Origin: JASJAR01 sp039198225
Lineage (GTDB): Bacteria; Pseudomonadota; Alphaproteobacteria; Rhodobacterales; Rhodobacteraceae
Reading direction: 5' to 3'
Assembly (NCBI GenBank): GCA_039198225.1
Contig: JBCCTQ010000010.1
Coordinates: 40,615 to 104,614, forward strand
DNA length: 64,000 bases
Both the position numbers and the translations under genes were made by a program. Of this stretch, positions 42,086 through 50,920 are shown piece after piece (position 1 is the first letter of the stretch; every line of letters begins with the position of its first letter). The notes under the pieces are model-generated. The model saw only the letters and a program-made list of their open reading frames with translations, was not told the DNA's origin and ran no database searches.

Positions 42086-42493
42086 CTAGTCGGGTTTCTC
42101 GATCACACTCCGCGCCACCCGGAAGCACTCAAGCGCCTGTGGAACGCCACAATATATCCCGATCACGTGAATGATCGCTCGGATTTCATCGACACTGACG
42201 CCATTGTTGATCGCGCCCTTTAGGTGGATCTCCCATTCCTGCATTTTTCCGAGAGCACCGATCATAGAGAGGTTCATCATGGACCGTGTTTTGGCATCGA
42301 TTACGTCGTCGCCCCAGCCGAAACCCCAACACCATGCGGTCATCGCCTCTTGAAACGGGCGCGTAAAATCATCGGCTGCTGCGAGGTTCTTTTCAACGTA
42401 CTCGGCGCCGAGCGTGGCTTTGCGCTGGTCAAGGCCTTTCAAGAAAAGATTTTCGTCAAATGCGCTCAATGCTTGGCCTCCCAACTTCGCCAT
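42086..42493 (-). CDS. Carboxymuconolactone decarboxylase (CMD)-family protein
   Basis: This is a small helical protein of about 135 residues with the CMD pattern: FTRPFQEAMTAWCWGFGWGDDVID, SMMNLSMIGALGKMQEWEIHLKG and GVSVDEIRAIIHVIGIYCGVP. True 4-carboxymuconolactone decarboxylases share this layout, as do other CMD proteins of unknown role. The AhpD CxxC pair is absent. The start is uncertain: ATG at 42493 is chosen, though the frame is open to 42556 within the aldehyde dehydrogenase gene. It ends the leftward RpiR-Rieske-ALDH operon, so it probably acts on a metabolite of that route. Confidence 0.82.
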   Translation of the reverse strand: MAKLGGQALSAFDENLFLKGLDQRKATLGAEYVEKNLAAADDFTRPFQEAMTAWCWGFGWGDDVIDAKTRSMMNLSMIGALGKMQEWEIHLKGAINNGVSVDEIRAIIHVIGIYCGVPQALECFRVARSVIEKPD

Positions 42494-42510
42494 CAATTGA
42501 ACTGGCGCTT

Positions 42511-43962
42511 TCAGGCAAGCCTGATAGCGACATTTTTTGTTTGGACGTAGTTCCATAGGGCTTCGCGGCCCTTTTCGCGTCCGTATCCCGATTTGCCGTA
42601 GCCGCCAAACGGGGTTTCAACGCCACCTGCGTACCACTCATTCACAAAGATCTGCCCTGCTCGCAACTGGCGTGCGGCTGAGGTCGCCCGATCAAGATCG
42701 CGCGTGAAGACACCGCCCACGAGGCCGTATGATGTGCCATTGGCGATCCGGATCGCGTCTTCGTCGGACGAAAAGCGTAGGACCGAGACCACCGGACCGA
42801 AGACTTCTTGCTGTGCAATGGTTTGGTCTGGTGCGACGTCGGCGAGAACCGTCGGTTCAAAGAAAGCGCCGTGGATGTTGAGCTTTCGCCCGCCCGTGAC
42901 CAGCTTGGCTTCATCGGCAACGGCATCAGCCACCATCCGTTCAGCCCGGTCGCGCTGTGCCTCCGAGACCATCGCGCCCATATTTGGTCCGACATCCGGG
43001 GCATCTATCCCGGGTCCCACGCAAAGTGACGTGGCAACGCCCGCAATTCGGTCAACGAGATCATCATGAATGCTGTCATGGACGATGACGCGGCTCATGG
43101 CAGAGCAGACTTGGCCTGCATTGAAATAAATGCCCCAACGAAGGTCGGTCTCAAATGCCTCCAAATCCGCATCTTCATGGACAATTGCCGCGGATTTGCC
43201 TCCGAGTTCTAATATGCAAGGCACCACGTTGGCGGCTGCGGCAGTCGCTATTGATACACCTGTTGGCACCGAGCCGGTGAAAACGATCTGGTCTATGTCT
43301 GGGTGGGCGGAGAGAGCGGCTCCGGCCTCGTGGCCCAGCCCGCAGAGGATGTTGATCGCTCCCGCCGGCAAGCCGGCCGCCTCTGCCGCCAGCGCGAACC
43401 AAGCATTGCTCAACGGTGCCAATTCAGGGGTCTTGATAACGCAGGTGTTCCCAGTGGCCAGGGCTGCGGAGAGTGACCGCGCCGTCATCTCGACGGGGTA
43501 GTTCCAAGGGATGATTTGCGCCGAAACGCCATAGGGTTCGTGGGTTGTGAAGTCGAAATAGTCCTTGCCCAATGGGATTGAGCGCCCCTCAACCGTTTCG
43601 GCCTGATTGCCGTAATATTCGAAGTAGCGAGCGGCTCCCTCGACCTCGATCCTTGCTTCCCACAGGGGCTTGCCCTGCTCTAACGTCAGGAGGGGGGCGA
43701 TCTCGTCGATGTGTTCCAGAAGAAAGCGGCCCATGGCAAGAACCATCCGGCCACGCTCGACGGGTCGCAGATCTGACAAAACACCTGAAAGATGAACCCG
43801 CCGTGCGGCCGCGATCGCCGTGTCGACATCTGCCGCATCGGCGAGGGCTTGATCGGCCAAATGTTCCCCTGTGCCTGGGTTGGTAACGCCAATCCGGCCG
43901 GCGCCACCATCAACCCACGCCCCGTCGATGTAATTTTGCCAATACGGTTTTACATCAACCAT
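42511..43962 (-). CDS. NAD(P)-dependent aldehyde dehydrogenase (betaine-aldehyde type)
   Basis: The 483-residue ALDH has IIPWNYPVEM, IKTPELAPLS, FTGSVPTG, CILELGGKSAAIV (general base Glu) and FNAGQVCSAMSR (catalytic Cys), and ends with GGYGKSGYGREKG as in betaine-aldehyde and succinate/ketoglutarate-semialdehyde dehydrogenases. It overlaps the Rieske oxygenase gene by eight bases, so it should act in the same route. It may oxidise an aldehyde released by oxygenase-driven C-N cleavage, or a semialdehyde later in the pathway. Confidence 0.92.
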   Translation of the reverse strand: MVDVKPYWQNYIDGAWVDGGAGRIGVTNPGTGEHLADQALADAADVDTAIAAARRVHLSGVLSDLRPVERGRMVLAMGRFLLEHIDEIAPLLTLEQGKPLWEARIEVEGAARYFEYYGNQAETVEGRSIPLGKDYFDFTTHEPYGVSAQIIPWNYPVEMTARSLSAALATGNTCVIKTPELAPLSNAWFALAAEAAGLPAGAINILCGLGHEAGAALSAHPDIDQIVFTGSVPTGVSIATAAAANVVPCILELGGKSAAIVHEDADLEAFETDLRWGIYFNAGQVCSAMSRVIVHDSIHDDLVDRIAGVATSLCVGPGIDAPDVGPNMGAMVSEAQRDRAERMVADAVADEAKLVTGGRKLNIHGAFFEPTVLADVAPDQTIAQQEVFGPVVSVLRFSSDEDAIRIANGTSYGLVGGVFTRDLDRATSAARQLRAGQIFVNEWYAGGVETPFGGYGKSGYGREKGREALWNYVQTKNVAIRLA

Positions 43963-45034
43963 CGGTCGCTTCCCGCATCCAGCGCGGGAGATGCATCACA
44001 GGGTGTTCGGAGTTTACACCGCCCTTTGGGTCCACAACGAGTGGGCCAGGCGTATAGCCGCGTGATCCAAGCCCACGTTGCACAGATTCGACCAGATGGA
44101 TGTCTTCCTCCACGGTCGTTTCGCGGTCCTGTCGGGCGAGGTCACTGATCTTCGGGTCATCCACACCGCCGGGCGTATACCAGCCCCGCCAGACCACGAC
44201 ATGGTCAGGGTCCAATGCGCGCCAATGGTAGGTGTTCAGCACATTGTCCGGATAAACCTGGAAAGAGAACATAGGCCACAAAAACCAGCTTGAATATTCG
44301 TCGTAGTGCTCGAAGCCCGAGTGGATATCGTAGCTCATGTTCTCCAGCTTTTGGCATTCGGTGGTATGGCGGAGGCACATCCCTTGGGGCTGAATGTCGT
44401 AGGTTTCGGGTTTGACCACGCCTCGGGCAAAGGTCGGGTGATTGAGGGTGCAGTGGTAGCATTCGGAGTAATTCTCGACCGAAACCTTCCAATTGCATCG
44501 TTCTGGAATTTCGACCCATTCAATGGGTTTAAGCGACGCCCAATTGGGCACCCATTCTGTGAGCTCGGCCCGAGTGCCCGGGAACCAATCCTCCATCGGT
44601 GCTGCGTCCGGGTCGAGGTTGACGAATAGAAAGCCAAGGAATTCCTCGGATCTTACTTCGGTCAAGTGAACACTTGCCGGGTCAAATCCCTCGACCGCGT
44701 GGATATTGGGCCCGGCGCGCAAACGACCCGTCAATTCATAGGACCACGCATGGTAGGGGCAGACTACCGAGCGAGTCCTGCCTCTTCCTTCGACCAGAAG
44801 GTGGGCGCGGTGCTGGCAGACGTTGTAAAAAACGCGAACTTTGTCGTCGCGGCCCCTTATCGCAAAGAGGCTCTCCCCCGCGATCTCAAAGGTCGCATAG
44901 GCGCCGCGCTCCTCAATGTCAGATGTGTGACATCCAAACTGCCATGTTCGTGCCAAAAGCCCGGCAGTCTCGAGCCGGAATACCTCGGGATCGGTGTAAT
45001 ACCGCGCATCGAGGGACCGGATTGGTCCGTTCAT
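43955..45034 (-). CDS. Rieske non-heme iron oxygenase alpha subunit, quaternary-amine type
   Basis: The 359-residue oxygenase has a Rieske cluster (Cys73-x-His75 and Cys92-x2-His95 in NVCQHRAH and VCPYHAWSY). Its catalytic iron site is ENYSECYHCTLNHP, with His194 and His199 and a distal Asp at about 311. Glu191 replaces the bridging Asp of ordinary ring-hydroxylating enzymes, as in carnitine oxygenase CntA and relatives acting on glycine betaine or stachydrine. Substrate is thus probably a trimethyl- or dimethylammonium compound. No reductase partner (GbcB/CntB type) is in the window. Its ATG overlaps the regulator stop (ATGA). Confidence 0.9.
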   Translation of the reverse strand: MNGPIRSLDARYYTDPEVFRLETAGLLARTWQFGCHTSDIEERGAYATFEIAGESLFAIRGRDDKVRVFYNVCQHRAHLLVEGRGRTRSVVCPYHAWSYELTGRLRAGPNIHAVEGFDPASVHLTEVRSEEFLGFLFVNLDPDAAPMEDWFPGTRAELTEWVPNWASLKPIEWVEIPERCNWKVSVENYSECYHCTLNHPTFARGVVKPETYDIQPQGMCLRHTTECQKLENMSYDIHSGFEHYDEYSSWFLWPMFSFQVYPDNVLNTYHWRALDPDHVVVWRGWYTPGGVDDPKISDLARQDRETTVEEDIHLVESVQRGLGSRGYTPGPLVVDPKGGVNSEHPVMHLPRWMREATDG

Positions 45035-45918
45035 TCTTCGTCCCCGTGGTAGAGACCCAATGCGTGGCGGCGAGAGTGAAAGGTCTTCACCCGTTCAATG
45101 ACCTCGTCGCTCGCGACAGCGATCACAAATGATAGAAGCGTTTCCAGTAGAGCGATCGTGCTAACCGATGACGGAAAGAACTGCGCCGTGTCGCTTGAGA
45201 TGAGAAAGCCGTAGTCGGCGGCATGGATGATGGGGCTGGCGGGACTGTCAGAGATCGCCACGATTTGCATGCCCTGATCCCGCGCTGTCTCAATCGCTTC
45301 GATCACTTCCGAACGGTAGGGTTTGCAGGTGATGGCAATGACGAGGTCTGCACCATCGGCCCAAGCGAGGTCGTCAATCGCTGCGGAGCCCGGGCGCGGA
45401 ATGGCGTGGAACCGCACCATGCCTGTCGAAGCGAGATAGGTGAAATTTCTTGCATTTGAGTGGTTTACCCCGACGCCGAGGGTGTAAACTGTGTTCGCTG
45501 CCCAAATCGCTTCGGCCGCCGCTTCAAGGTCGTCGGCGGTGATCGCTGCAAACGTGTCTTCAATGTTCTGGAGCGCCGATTGGACCAATTCAGCATAGAG
45601 CCCGCCCAGGTCGCCGGATTTTGCAATGTCCTGCAAAAGTCGTGCTCGGTCGGGAAAATCCGCGGCACCTTGCCGGATCGCTTCGCGAAACGGATCTCGG
45701 AAATCGTCGTAGCCGTCGAAACCCACTTGGCGCGCCATCCGAACCAGCGTGTTGGGTTTGACATTTGCGGCATCGGCAATTTCGCGCACCGTCGAGACCC
45801 CGACCTCGCGGGGGTTTTCCAGCACAAAGGTAGCGGCCTTGCGCGCTTCTGGCGTGAGGTCGGGGAGTTCCGCCGCCAACCGTTCCAGCACAGAGTTTGA
45901 TACATTTGTCCCATTCAT
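45031..45918 (-). CDS. RpiR-family transcriptional regulator
   Basis: The 295-residue regulator has an N-terminal helix-turn-helix (STVREIADAANVKPNTLVRM, about 42-61) and a SIS domain (TVYTLGVGVNHSNARNF; GADLVIAITCKPYRSEVIEA; VAISDSPASPIIHAADYGFL). It heads the leftward Rieske operon and is divergent from the DMGDH-like operon across only 62 bases, so it probably controls both. The SIS domain would bind an organic acid or amine intermediate. Confidence 0.9.
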   Translation of the reverse strand: MNGTNVSNSVLERLAAELPDLTPEARKAATFVLENPREVGVSTVREIADAANVKPNTLVRMARQVGFDGYDDFRDPFREAIRQGAADFPDRARLLQDIAKSGDLGGLYAELVQSALQNIEDTFAAITADDLEAAAEAIWAANTVYTLGVGVNHSNARNFTYLASTGMVRFHAIPRPGSAAIDDLAWADGADLVIAITCKPYRSEVIEAIETARDQGMQIVAISDSPASPIIHAADYGFLISSDTAQFFPSSVSTIALLETLLSFVIAVASDEVIERVKTFHSRRHALGLYHGDEE

Positions 45919-45980
45919 AATTGACGATGGTACTTTTGTTTGCTTAGCCTGTCGAGCAGAAACCTATGTAGGAGCGTGTC

Positions 45981-48461
45981 GTGGAAAGGTCTCTCCCAAC
46001 CCAGGCGCAGGTGGTCATCGTTGGCGGCGGCATTATGGGCGTGGGTCTCGCCTACCACCTCGGTCACGAAGGGTGGGGGAGCGAGACGGTGCTTCTGGAA
46101 AAGGCCGAATTGACCTCCGGCAGTACATGGCACGCCGCCGGTCAGATCACCCATTCGACGTCAAGCTACGGGCTCGGCAAATGCGTCGATTACAATGTTG
46201 GGCTATACTCTGGAGCTTTAGAGGCCGAAACCGGCCAGCCTGTGACCTGGCATGGCTGCGGTTCGTTCCGGCTGGCCTATACCGAAGACGAGATGGATTG
46301 GCTCCGCCACACGCTCTCGGTGGGACGGGCGCTCGGCTTCAACATCGAACTGGTGGGGCCCGAAGATGTCGCAGCCCGTCACCCCTTCTACAATCTTAAT
46401 GGCGTTTTGGGCGCACTTCACACGCCCGACGATGGTCATGTGGACCCGACAAATGTGACCATGGCCATGGCCGCGGGCGCGCGGCAACGGGGGGTACGAA
46501 TCATTCGGAATTGCCGTTCCACAAACATCACCCAAACACCGAGCGGCGAATGGTTGGTCGATACCGAACAGGGTGAGATTCTTTGCGAGCATGTCGTGAA
46601 TGCTGGCGGCACCTACGCCCGCCAGATGGGTGAGTGGTCAGGTCTGCAATTGCCGATGACGTCGATGACCCACCATTACTTCGTGACAGAGCCCGTTCCG
46701 GAATTCGAAAGCCTCGACCCGGAATTGCCGGTGATCCGCGATGACAAAATGATCTCGGGCTACATTCGAATGGAGCAGAAGCGTGGGCTCATCGGGATCT
46801 ACGAGAAAGAGAACCCAAACTCGGTCTGGCACGACCATTGCCCTTGGGACTACGAAAACTGGCTCTTTGACGCCGATTACGACCGGGTGATGCCCTGGCT
46901 GGAGGAAAGCCTGAACCGCATGCCGATTTTTGCGGAAGTGGGCATTCAGCGGGAGGTGCATGGCGCGATCTCACATCCACCCGACGGAAATCCACTGATC
47001 GGCCCAGCTCCCGGCGCGCGAAATTACTGGTGCTGCTGCGGGACGCAAATCGGCATTGGTTGGGGACCGGGCCTTACGCGGGAACTCGCGAGTTGGATCG
47101 CCCATGGTTCGGCAGATATCTCGATGCGTGAGTTCGATCCGCGCCGGTTTGGGGCTTATGCCACAAAGGACTGGCAGGTGGTCAAAGCGGAGGAAGACTA
47201 CTGCCTTCGCCACGAAATCCCTTTCCCGCATTTCAACCGACTGGCCGGGCGGCCCATCAAACTCTCGCCGCTACACGAAACCCTAAAGTCCAAAGGCGCC
47301 GTCCACGAGGAGGTCTACGGGTTCGAACGGCCCCGTTTCTTTGCTCGGGGTATCGCCCAGGAGGACCACTACGGATTCAACCGCACCCCCGTAGACGACA
47401 TGGTGGCCTTGGAAGTGAAGGCTGTGCGCGAACGCGTTGGCATTATGGACGTAACAGCTTTTACGAAGTTGGAGGTCTCTGGACCGGGCGCGTTTGAGCT
47501 TTTGGACGGCCTGACCGCGAACCGGTTGCCAAAGAAGGTGGGCGGAATTGCCCTGACCCACATGTTGAACAAACGCGGTCGGATCGAACTCGAGACGACT
47601 GTGTTGCGGATGGCGGAAGATCGCTTCTATTTGGTTTGCGCAGCTTTCTTCGAACAGCGCCTTCTAGACCATCTCAACAACGCTCGGTTCCTTTCGACGG
47701 ACTTTGCCCGCCTCTTTGATGAGGGCTTGGTTACTCTTACGGCACTTTCGGACACGTGGTCTGCCTTGGCATTAAACGGCCCCCTGGCGCGGGATGTGCT
47801 GGCCGCTTGCACCGAAGTGGATCTCTCAAATGCGGGTTTTCGCTGGCTGACGGCACAGGAAATCCGATTGGCGGGCCATCAAGTCTGGGCGCTCCGCATG
47901 TCCTATGCCGGCGAGTTGGGTTGGGAATTCCACATGCCTTACGCGGCCTGCCTCGATGTCTATCGGGCGCTCTGGGACGCCGGCGAGGCCTACGGCATGG
48001 CTGACTATGGTAGCTTTGCTATGAATGCGTTGCGGATGGAGAAAGGATTCAAGGGAGCGGGCGAATTGACGAACGAGGTGACCCTCGCAGAGGCCGATGT
48101 GCTCCGTTTTGCCCGTCGCGATAAGGACTTTCTTGGGTCTGATCAGACGTTCAACACCGATCTCCCATGGATCTGCGCCTATCTCGAGATAGAGCCTGAC
48201 GGGATTGCAGATGGCCATGGTGGTGAAGCGGTCTTGCAAAACGGCCGGGTTGTTGGTGCCACATCTTCTGTCGCCTATGGGCCAAATGTCTGCAAGATCC
48301 TCGCTTTCGCATATATCAAGCCCGAGGCCGCGGCTCCTGGCACGTCGCTTGAGGTGGTGATCCACGGGGTCCCCCGCGCAGCCCGGGTCCTGAAAGACCC
48401 GGCCTATGATCCAGAAAGCCTTCTGCCGCGGAGCGATGTCGTGCCGGAAGCGGCCGAATGA
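45981..48461 (+). CDS. Dimethylglycine/sarcosine dehydrogenase-like flavoprotein with GcvT domain
   Basis: The 826-residue enzyme has an N-terminal FAD domain (QVVIVGGGIMGVGLAYHL), GSTWHAAG with His51 at the position that holds FAD covalently in dimethylglycine dehydrogenases, a central FAO-type linker (about 380-435), and a GcvT-like C-terminal half (VGIMDVTAFTKLEVSGPGA; SYAGELGWEFHMPY; MNALRMEKGFKGAGELTNEV) that binds folate. It would demethylate a dimethyl- or methyl-amino acid and hand the carbon to tetrahydrofolate. Start is GTG with AGGAG six bases upstream. It leads the rightward operon. Confidence 0.93.
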   Translation: MERSLPTQAQVVIVGGGIMGVGLAYHLGHEGWGSETVLLEKAELTSGSTWHAAGQITHSTSSYGLGKCVDYNVGLYSGALEAETGQPVTWHGCGSFRLAYTEDEMDWLRHTLSVGRALGFNIELVGPEDVAARHPFYNLNGVLGALHTPDDGHVDPTNVTMAMAAGARQRGVRIIRNCRSTNITQTPSGEWLVDTEQGEILCEHVVNAGGTYARQMGEWSGLQLPMTSMTHHYFVTEPVPEFESLDPELPVIRDDKMISGYIRMEQKRGLIGIYEKENPNSVWHDHCPWDYENWLFDADYDRVMPWLEESLNRMPIFAEVGIQREVHGAISHPPDGNPLIGPAPGARNYWCCCGTQIGIGWGPGLTRELASWIAHGSADISMREFDPRRFGAYATKDWQVVKAEEDYCLRHEIPFPHFNRLAGRPIKLSPLHETLKSKGAVHEEVYGFERPRFFARGIAQEDHYGFNRTPVDDMVALEVKAVRERVGIMDVTAFTKLEVSGPGAFELLDGLTANRLPKKVGGIALTHMLNKRGRIELETTVLRMAEDRFYLVCAAFFEQRLLDHLNNARFLSTDFARLFDEGLVTLTALSDTWSALALNGPLARDVLAACTEVDLSNAGFRWLTAQEIRLAGHQVWALRMSYAGELGWEFHMPYAACLDVYRALWDAGEAYGMADYGSFAMNALRMEKGFKGAGELTNEVTLAEADVLRFARRDKDFLGSDQTFNTDLPWICAYLEIEPDGIADGHGGEAVLQNGRVVGATSSVAYGPNVCKILAFAYIKPEAAAPGTSLEVVIHGVPRAARVLKDPAYDPESLLPRSDVVPEAAE

Positions 48462-49540
48462 GCCTACCGACCAAGATGCGGGCCATGGTGACCATGGGAC
48501 ACGGCGAGATCGATCAAATGGTCTGGCACGACGAGTGGCTGCGGCCCGACCCTGCAAAGGGAGAGGTGTTGATCCGCGTCGGTGCTTGCGGTCTCAACAA
48601 CACGGACGTCAACACCCGTTCGGGATGGTACTCAAAGGCCGTCACCGGAGCGACGACCGGCGGTGCCCTGAACGAGGTGAGCGAGGACGACGCCACTTGG
48701 GGCGGTGCCACCATTCGTTTTCCCCGCATTCAAGGAGCAGACGTTTGCGGCGAAATCGTTGCGGTTGGGGAGCGCGTCGATCCAGCTCGAATTGGTGAGC
48801 GGGTGATCACTGACAATTGGCTGCGCGATCCGAGTGATCCCGGTGATGCGAATAAGACGAGCTATTTCGGGTCCGAACGCGATGGCGGGTTTGCCGAATA
48901 CACGACAATTCCGGAAACAAATGCTCTGGCAATCCAAGCGCGCCTTAGCGACGCGGAACTTGCAACGTTTTCCTGTTCCTATTCCACGGCCGAAGGGATG
49001 TTAGAGCGGGCTTCGGTTGGGGCTGCCGACAGCGTACTCGTGCCCGGCGCCTCTGGCGGCGTGGGCGGGGCCCTTGAGCAACTGGCAAAGAGGAGAGGGG
49101 CGCGGGTGATCGCCATGGCTTCTGAGGCGAAGCACCCAGATGTCAAAGCACTCGGCGCCGATCGGGTTCTGGCGAGGGCGCCAGCAGACCTGTCGAAATC
49201 CCTGGAGGATGAGCAGGTGAGTGTCGTTGCAGACGTGGTTGGCGGCAGTCTCTGGCCAGATCTCATAGGCCTTCTTGAGCGCGGCGGGCGCTACACCTGT
49301 TCGGGCGCCATCGCGGGCCCTATGGTCTCCCTTGATTTGCGCACCCTTTATCTTCGTGACTTGTCTTTCTTCGGATCGACCGTGATCGCCCCTGAGATCA
49401 TGCGCAATTTGGTGCGATATATCGAAGCCGGGGAGGTGAAGCCTGTTCTTGCCGCGACATATCCCCTGACGGAGCTTCACGCGGCCCAGGCCGCTTTTAT
49501 CGCCAAAAAGCACACGGGCAATATTGTGGTTTGCCCATGA
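48458..49540 (+). CDS. MDR-superfamily alcohol dehydrogenase/quinone-oxidoreductase-like protein
   Basis: The 360-residue protein has the GroES-like N-terminal fold (GEVLIRVGACGLNNTDVNTR) and nucleotide motif VLVPGASGGVGGALEQLAKR. The NNTD segment and lack of the four-cysteine structural zinc loop place it nearer the quinone-oxidoreductase branch of MDR than classical zinc ADH. A 30-residue loop before the QGADVCGE segment is unusual. It overlaps the DMGDH-like gene (ATGA) and the first enolase-family gene (ATGA). Substrate unknown, probably an intermediate of the same route. Confidence 0.85.
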   Translation: MSLPTKMRAMVTMGHGEIDQMVWHDEWLRPDPAKGEVLIRVGACGLNNTDVNTRSGWYSKAVTGATTGGALNEVSEDDATWGGATIRFPRIQGADVCGEIVAVGERVDPARIGERVITDNWLRDPSDPGDANKTSYFGSERDGGFAEYTTIPETNALAIQARLSDAELATFSCSYSTAEGMLERASVGAADSVLVPGASGGVGGALEQLAKRRGARVIAMASEAKHPDVKALGADRVLARAPADLSKSLEDEQVSVVADVVGGSLWPDLIGLLERGGRYTCSGAIAGPMVSLDLRTLYLRDLSFFGSTVIAPEIMRNLVRYIEAGEVKPVLAATYPLTELHAAQAAFIAKKHTGNIVVCP

Positions 49541-50640
49541 AGATCACCCGCATAACCGTTTACCAAGCGGATCTGCCCTTGGAGCATCCTTACTGGCTCT
49601 CGGGCGGGCGGCTGAAATTCGAAACTTTGGACGCCACCTTCGTAACACTCGAGACCGATGAGGGCCATGTGGGCTGGGGCGAAGGCACGCCTTGGGGTCA
49701 CACTTACGTCCCGGCCCATGGACCGGGCATCCGCGCTGGCGTTGAGACCTTGGCGCCCTTCGTTCTTGGCCTTGACCCTTGTCGTGTCTTGGACGTGGAG
49801 CGAGCCATGGACCTGGCTTTGCCGGGCCATCTTTATGCCAAGGCGCCCATCGATATGGCGTGCTGGGACATTGCGGGTCAGGTGGCGGGGCGACCGATTG
49901 CCGATTTGATGGGGGGCGGGTCGCGAACCCCACGACCGATCGCGTCATCGGTAGGTGCTAAGACGATTGAGGAGACCAGGGAGGTCATCGCGCGTTACCG
50001 CCAACGCGGCTACATCGCGCATTCGGTTAAGATCGGGGGCGATCCGGAACGTGACATCGCCCGGATCCGCGATGTTGAGAGCCTGCGTCAACCGGGCGAG
50101 ATCATGCTCTACGATGTCAATCGAAGCTGGACGCGGGGCCAGGCATTGCAGGTTTTTAGTGCGGTCGCTCCGCTGGGTGTGACCGTGGAACAGCCCTGTG
50201 AGAGCCTTGACGACATCGCCGCCATCGCGCCCCGCCATGGCACGCCGGTATCGGTGGATGAAAGCCTTGTGACGCTTCAGGATGCCGCCCGCATCGCGCG
50301 GGACGGGATTGCTGAGATCTTTGGCATTAAGCTCAACCGGGTGGGCGGGCTGACCAAAGCGGCCCGGATGCGGGATATCGCGCTTGCCCATGGGATAGAC
50401 ATGTTTGTCATGGCCACCGGAGGCACGGTGCTTGCCGATACCGAAGCGCTTCACCTCGCGGCGACCATACCCGACCAGAATTGCCATGCCGTCTGGGCCT
50501 GCCAAGACATGATCACGGTAGACGTTGCCGGTGGGCGCGGACCGCGAAACATTGACGGGCATTTGCATCTGCCAGAAGCGCCGGGCCTGGGAGTGCATCC
50601 AGATGACGGCGCGCTCACCAGGGTCGCGAGCTATGGCTAG
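49537..50640 (+). CDS. Enolase-superfamily (mandelate racemase/MLE) enzyme 1
   Basis: The 367-residue protein has an MR/MLE barrel. Metal ligands are Asp193 (LYDVNRSW), Glu219 (VEQPCESL) and Asp241 (VSVDESL). Lys165 (HSVKIGG) and Lys265 (FGIKLNRVGG) lie on opposite faces, as in two-base racemases and epimerases and in cis-3-hydroxyproline dehydratases. ATG at 49537 overlaps the MDR stop. Together with the betaine-type oxygenase and demethylase, an epimerase or dehydratase acting on a betaine or cyclic amino acid is suggested. Confidence 0.88.
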   Translation: MKITRITVYQADLPLEHPYWLSGGRLKFETLDATFVTLETDEGHVGWGEGTPWGHTYVPAHGPGIRAGVETLAPFVLGLDPCRVLDVERAMDLALPGHLYAKAPIDMACWDIAGQVAGRPIADLMGGGSRTPRPIASSVGAKTIEETREVIARYRQRGYIAHSVKIGGDPERDIARIRDVESLRQPGEIMLYDVNRSWTRGQALQVFSAVAPLGVTVEQPCESLDDIAAIAPRHGTPVSVDESLVTLQDAARIARDGIAEIFGIKLNRVGGLTKAARMRDIALAHGIDMFVMATGGTVLADTEALHLAATIPDQNCHAVWACQDMITVDVAGGRGPRNIDGHLHLPEAPGLGVHPDDGALTRVASYG

Positions 50641-50920
50641 CTACTCGATCGATAATTCTAGGCCCCTAAGGCTACGAAAATCACCAGAGCTTCGGACGCC
50701 TCGCCTCGACCATTTCGATCCACTGGCTGCCGACCAACGGGAGGAAATCCGAGCCGGTTTCGCGCATGGTTTGGTCCTGTGGATCTTTGACGAAGCGGTT
50801 TGGTCTCGACGGTTGCGAAGTGACCGTTGGAGCGGCAGGTCGGCAATGAGCGCCACATTCACTCTTGCTCGGTCTGGCGTTGCGACAGCTAAGATAGCCG
50901 GAAGGTTCGGCGAGACATGA
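50633..50920 (+). CDS. Uncertain small ORF between the two enolase-family genes
   Basis: A 95-codon frame overlaps the end of enolase 1 and its stop overlaps the start of enolase 2 (ATGA), so it fills the only gap in an otherwise compact operon. The product is arginine-rich and I recognise no domain; no good ribosome site is seen. It could be a small protein, a decayed gene or simple spacer. Confidence 0.3.
   Translation: MASYSIDNSRPLRLRKSPELRTPRLDHFDPLAADQREEIRAGFAHGLVLWIFDEAVWSRRLRSDRWSGRSAMSATFTLARSGVATAKIAGRFGET

Noticed and set aside
42494..42556. Longer start for the CMD-family protein
   Set aside because: The extra residues lie inside the upstream aldehyde dehydrogenase gene and do not resemble the family; the start remains uncertain.
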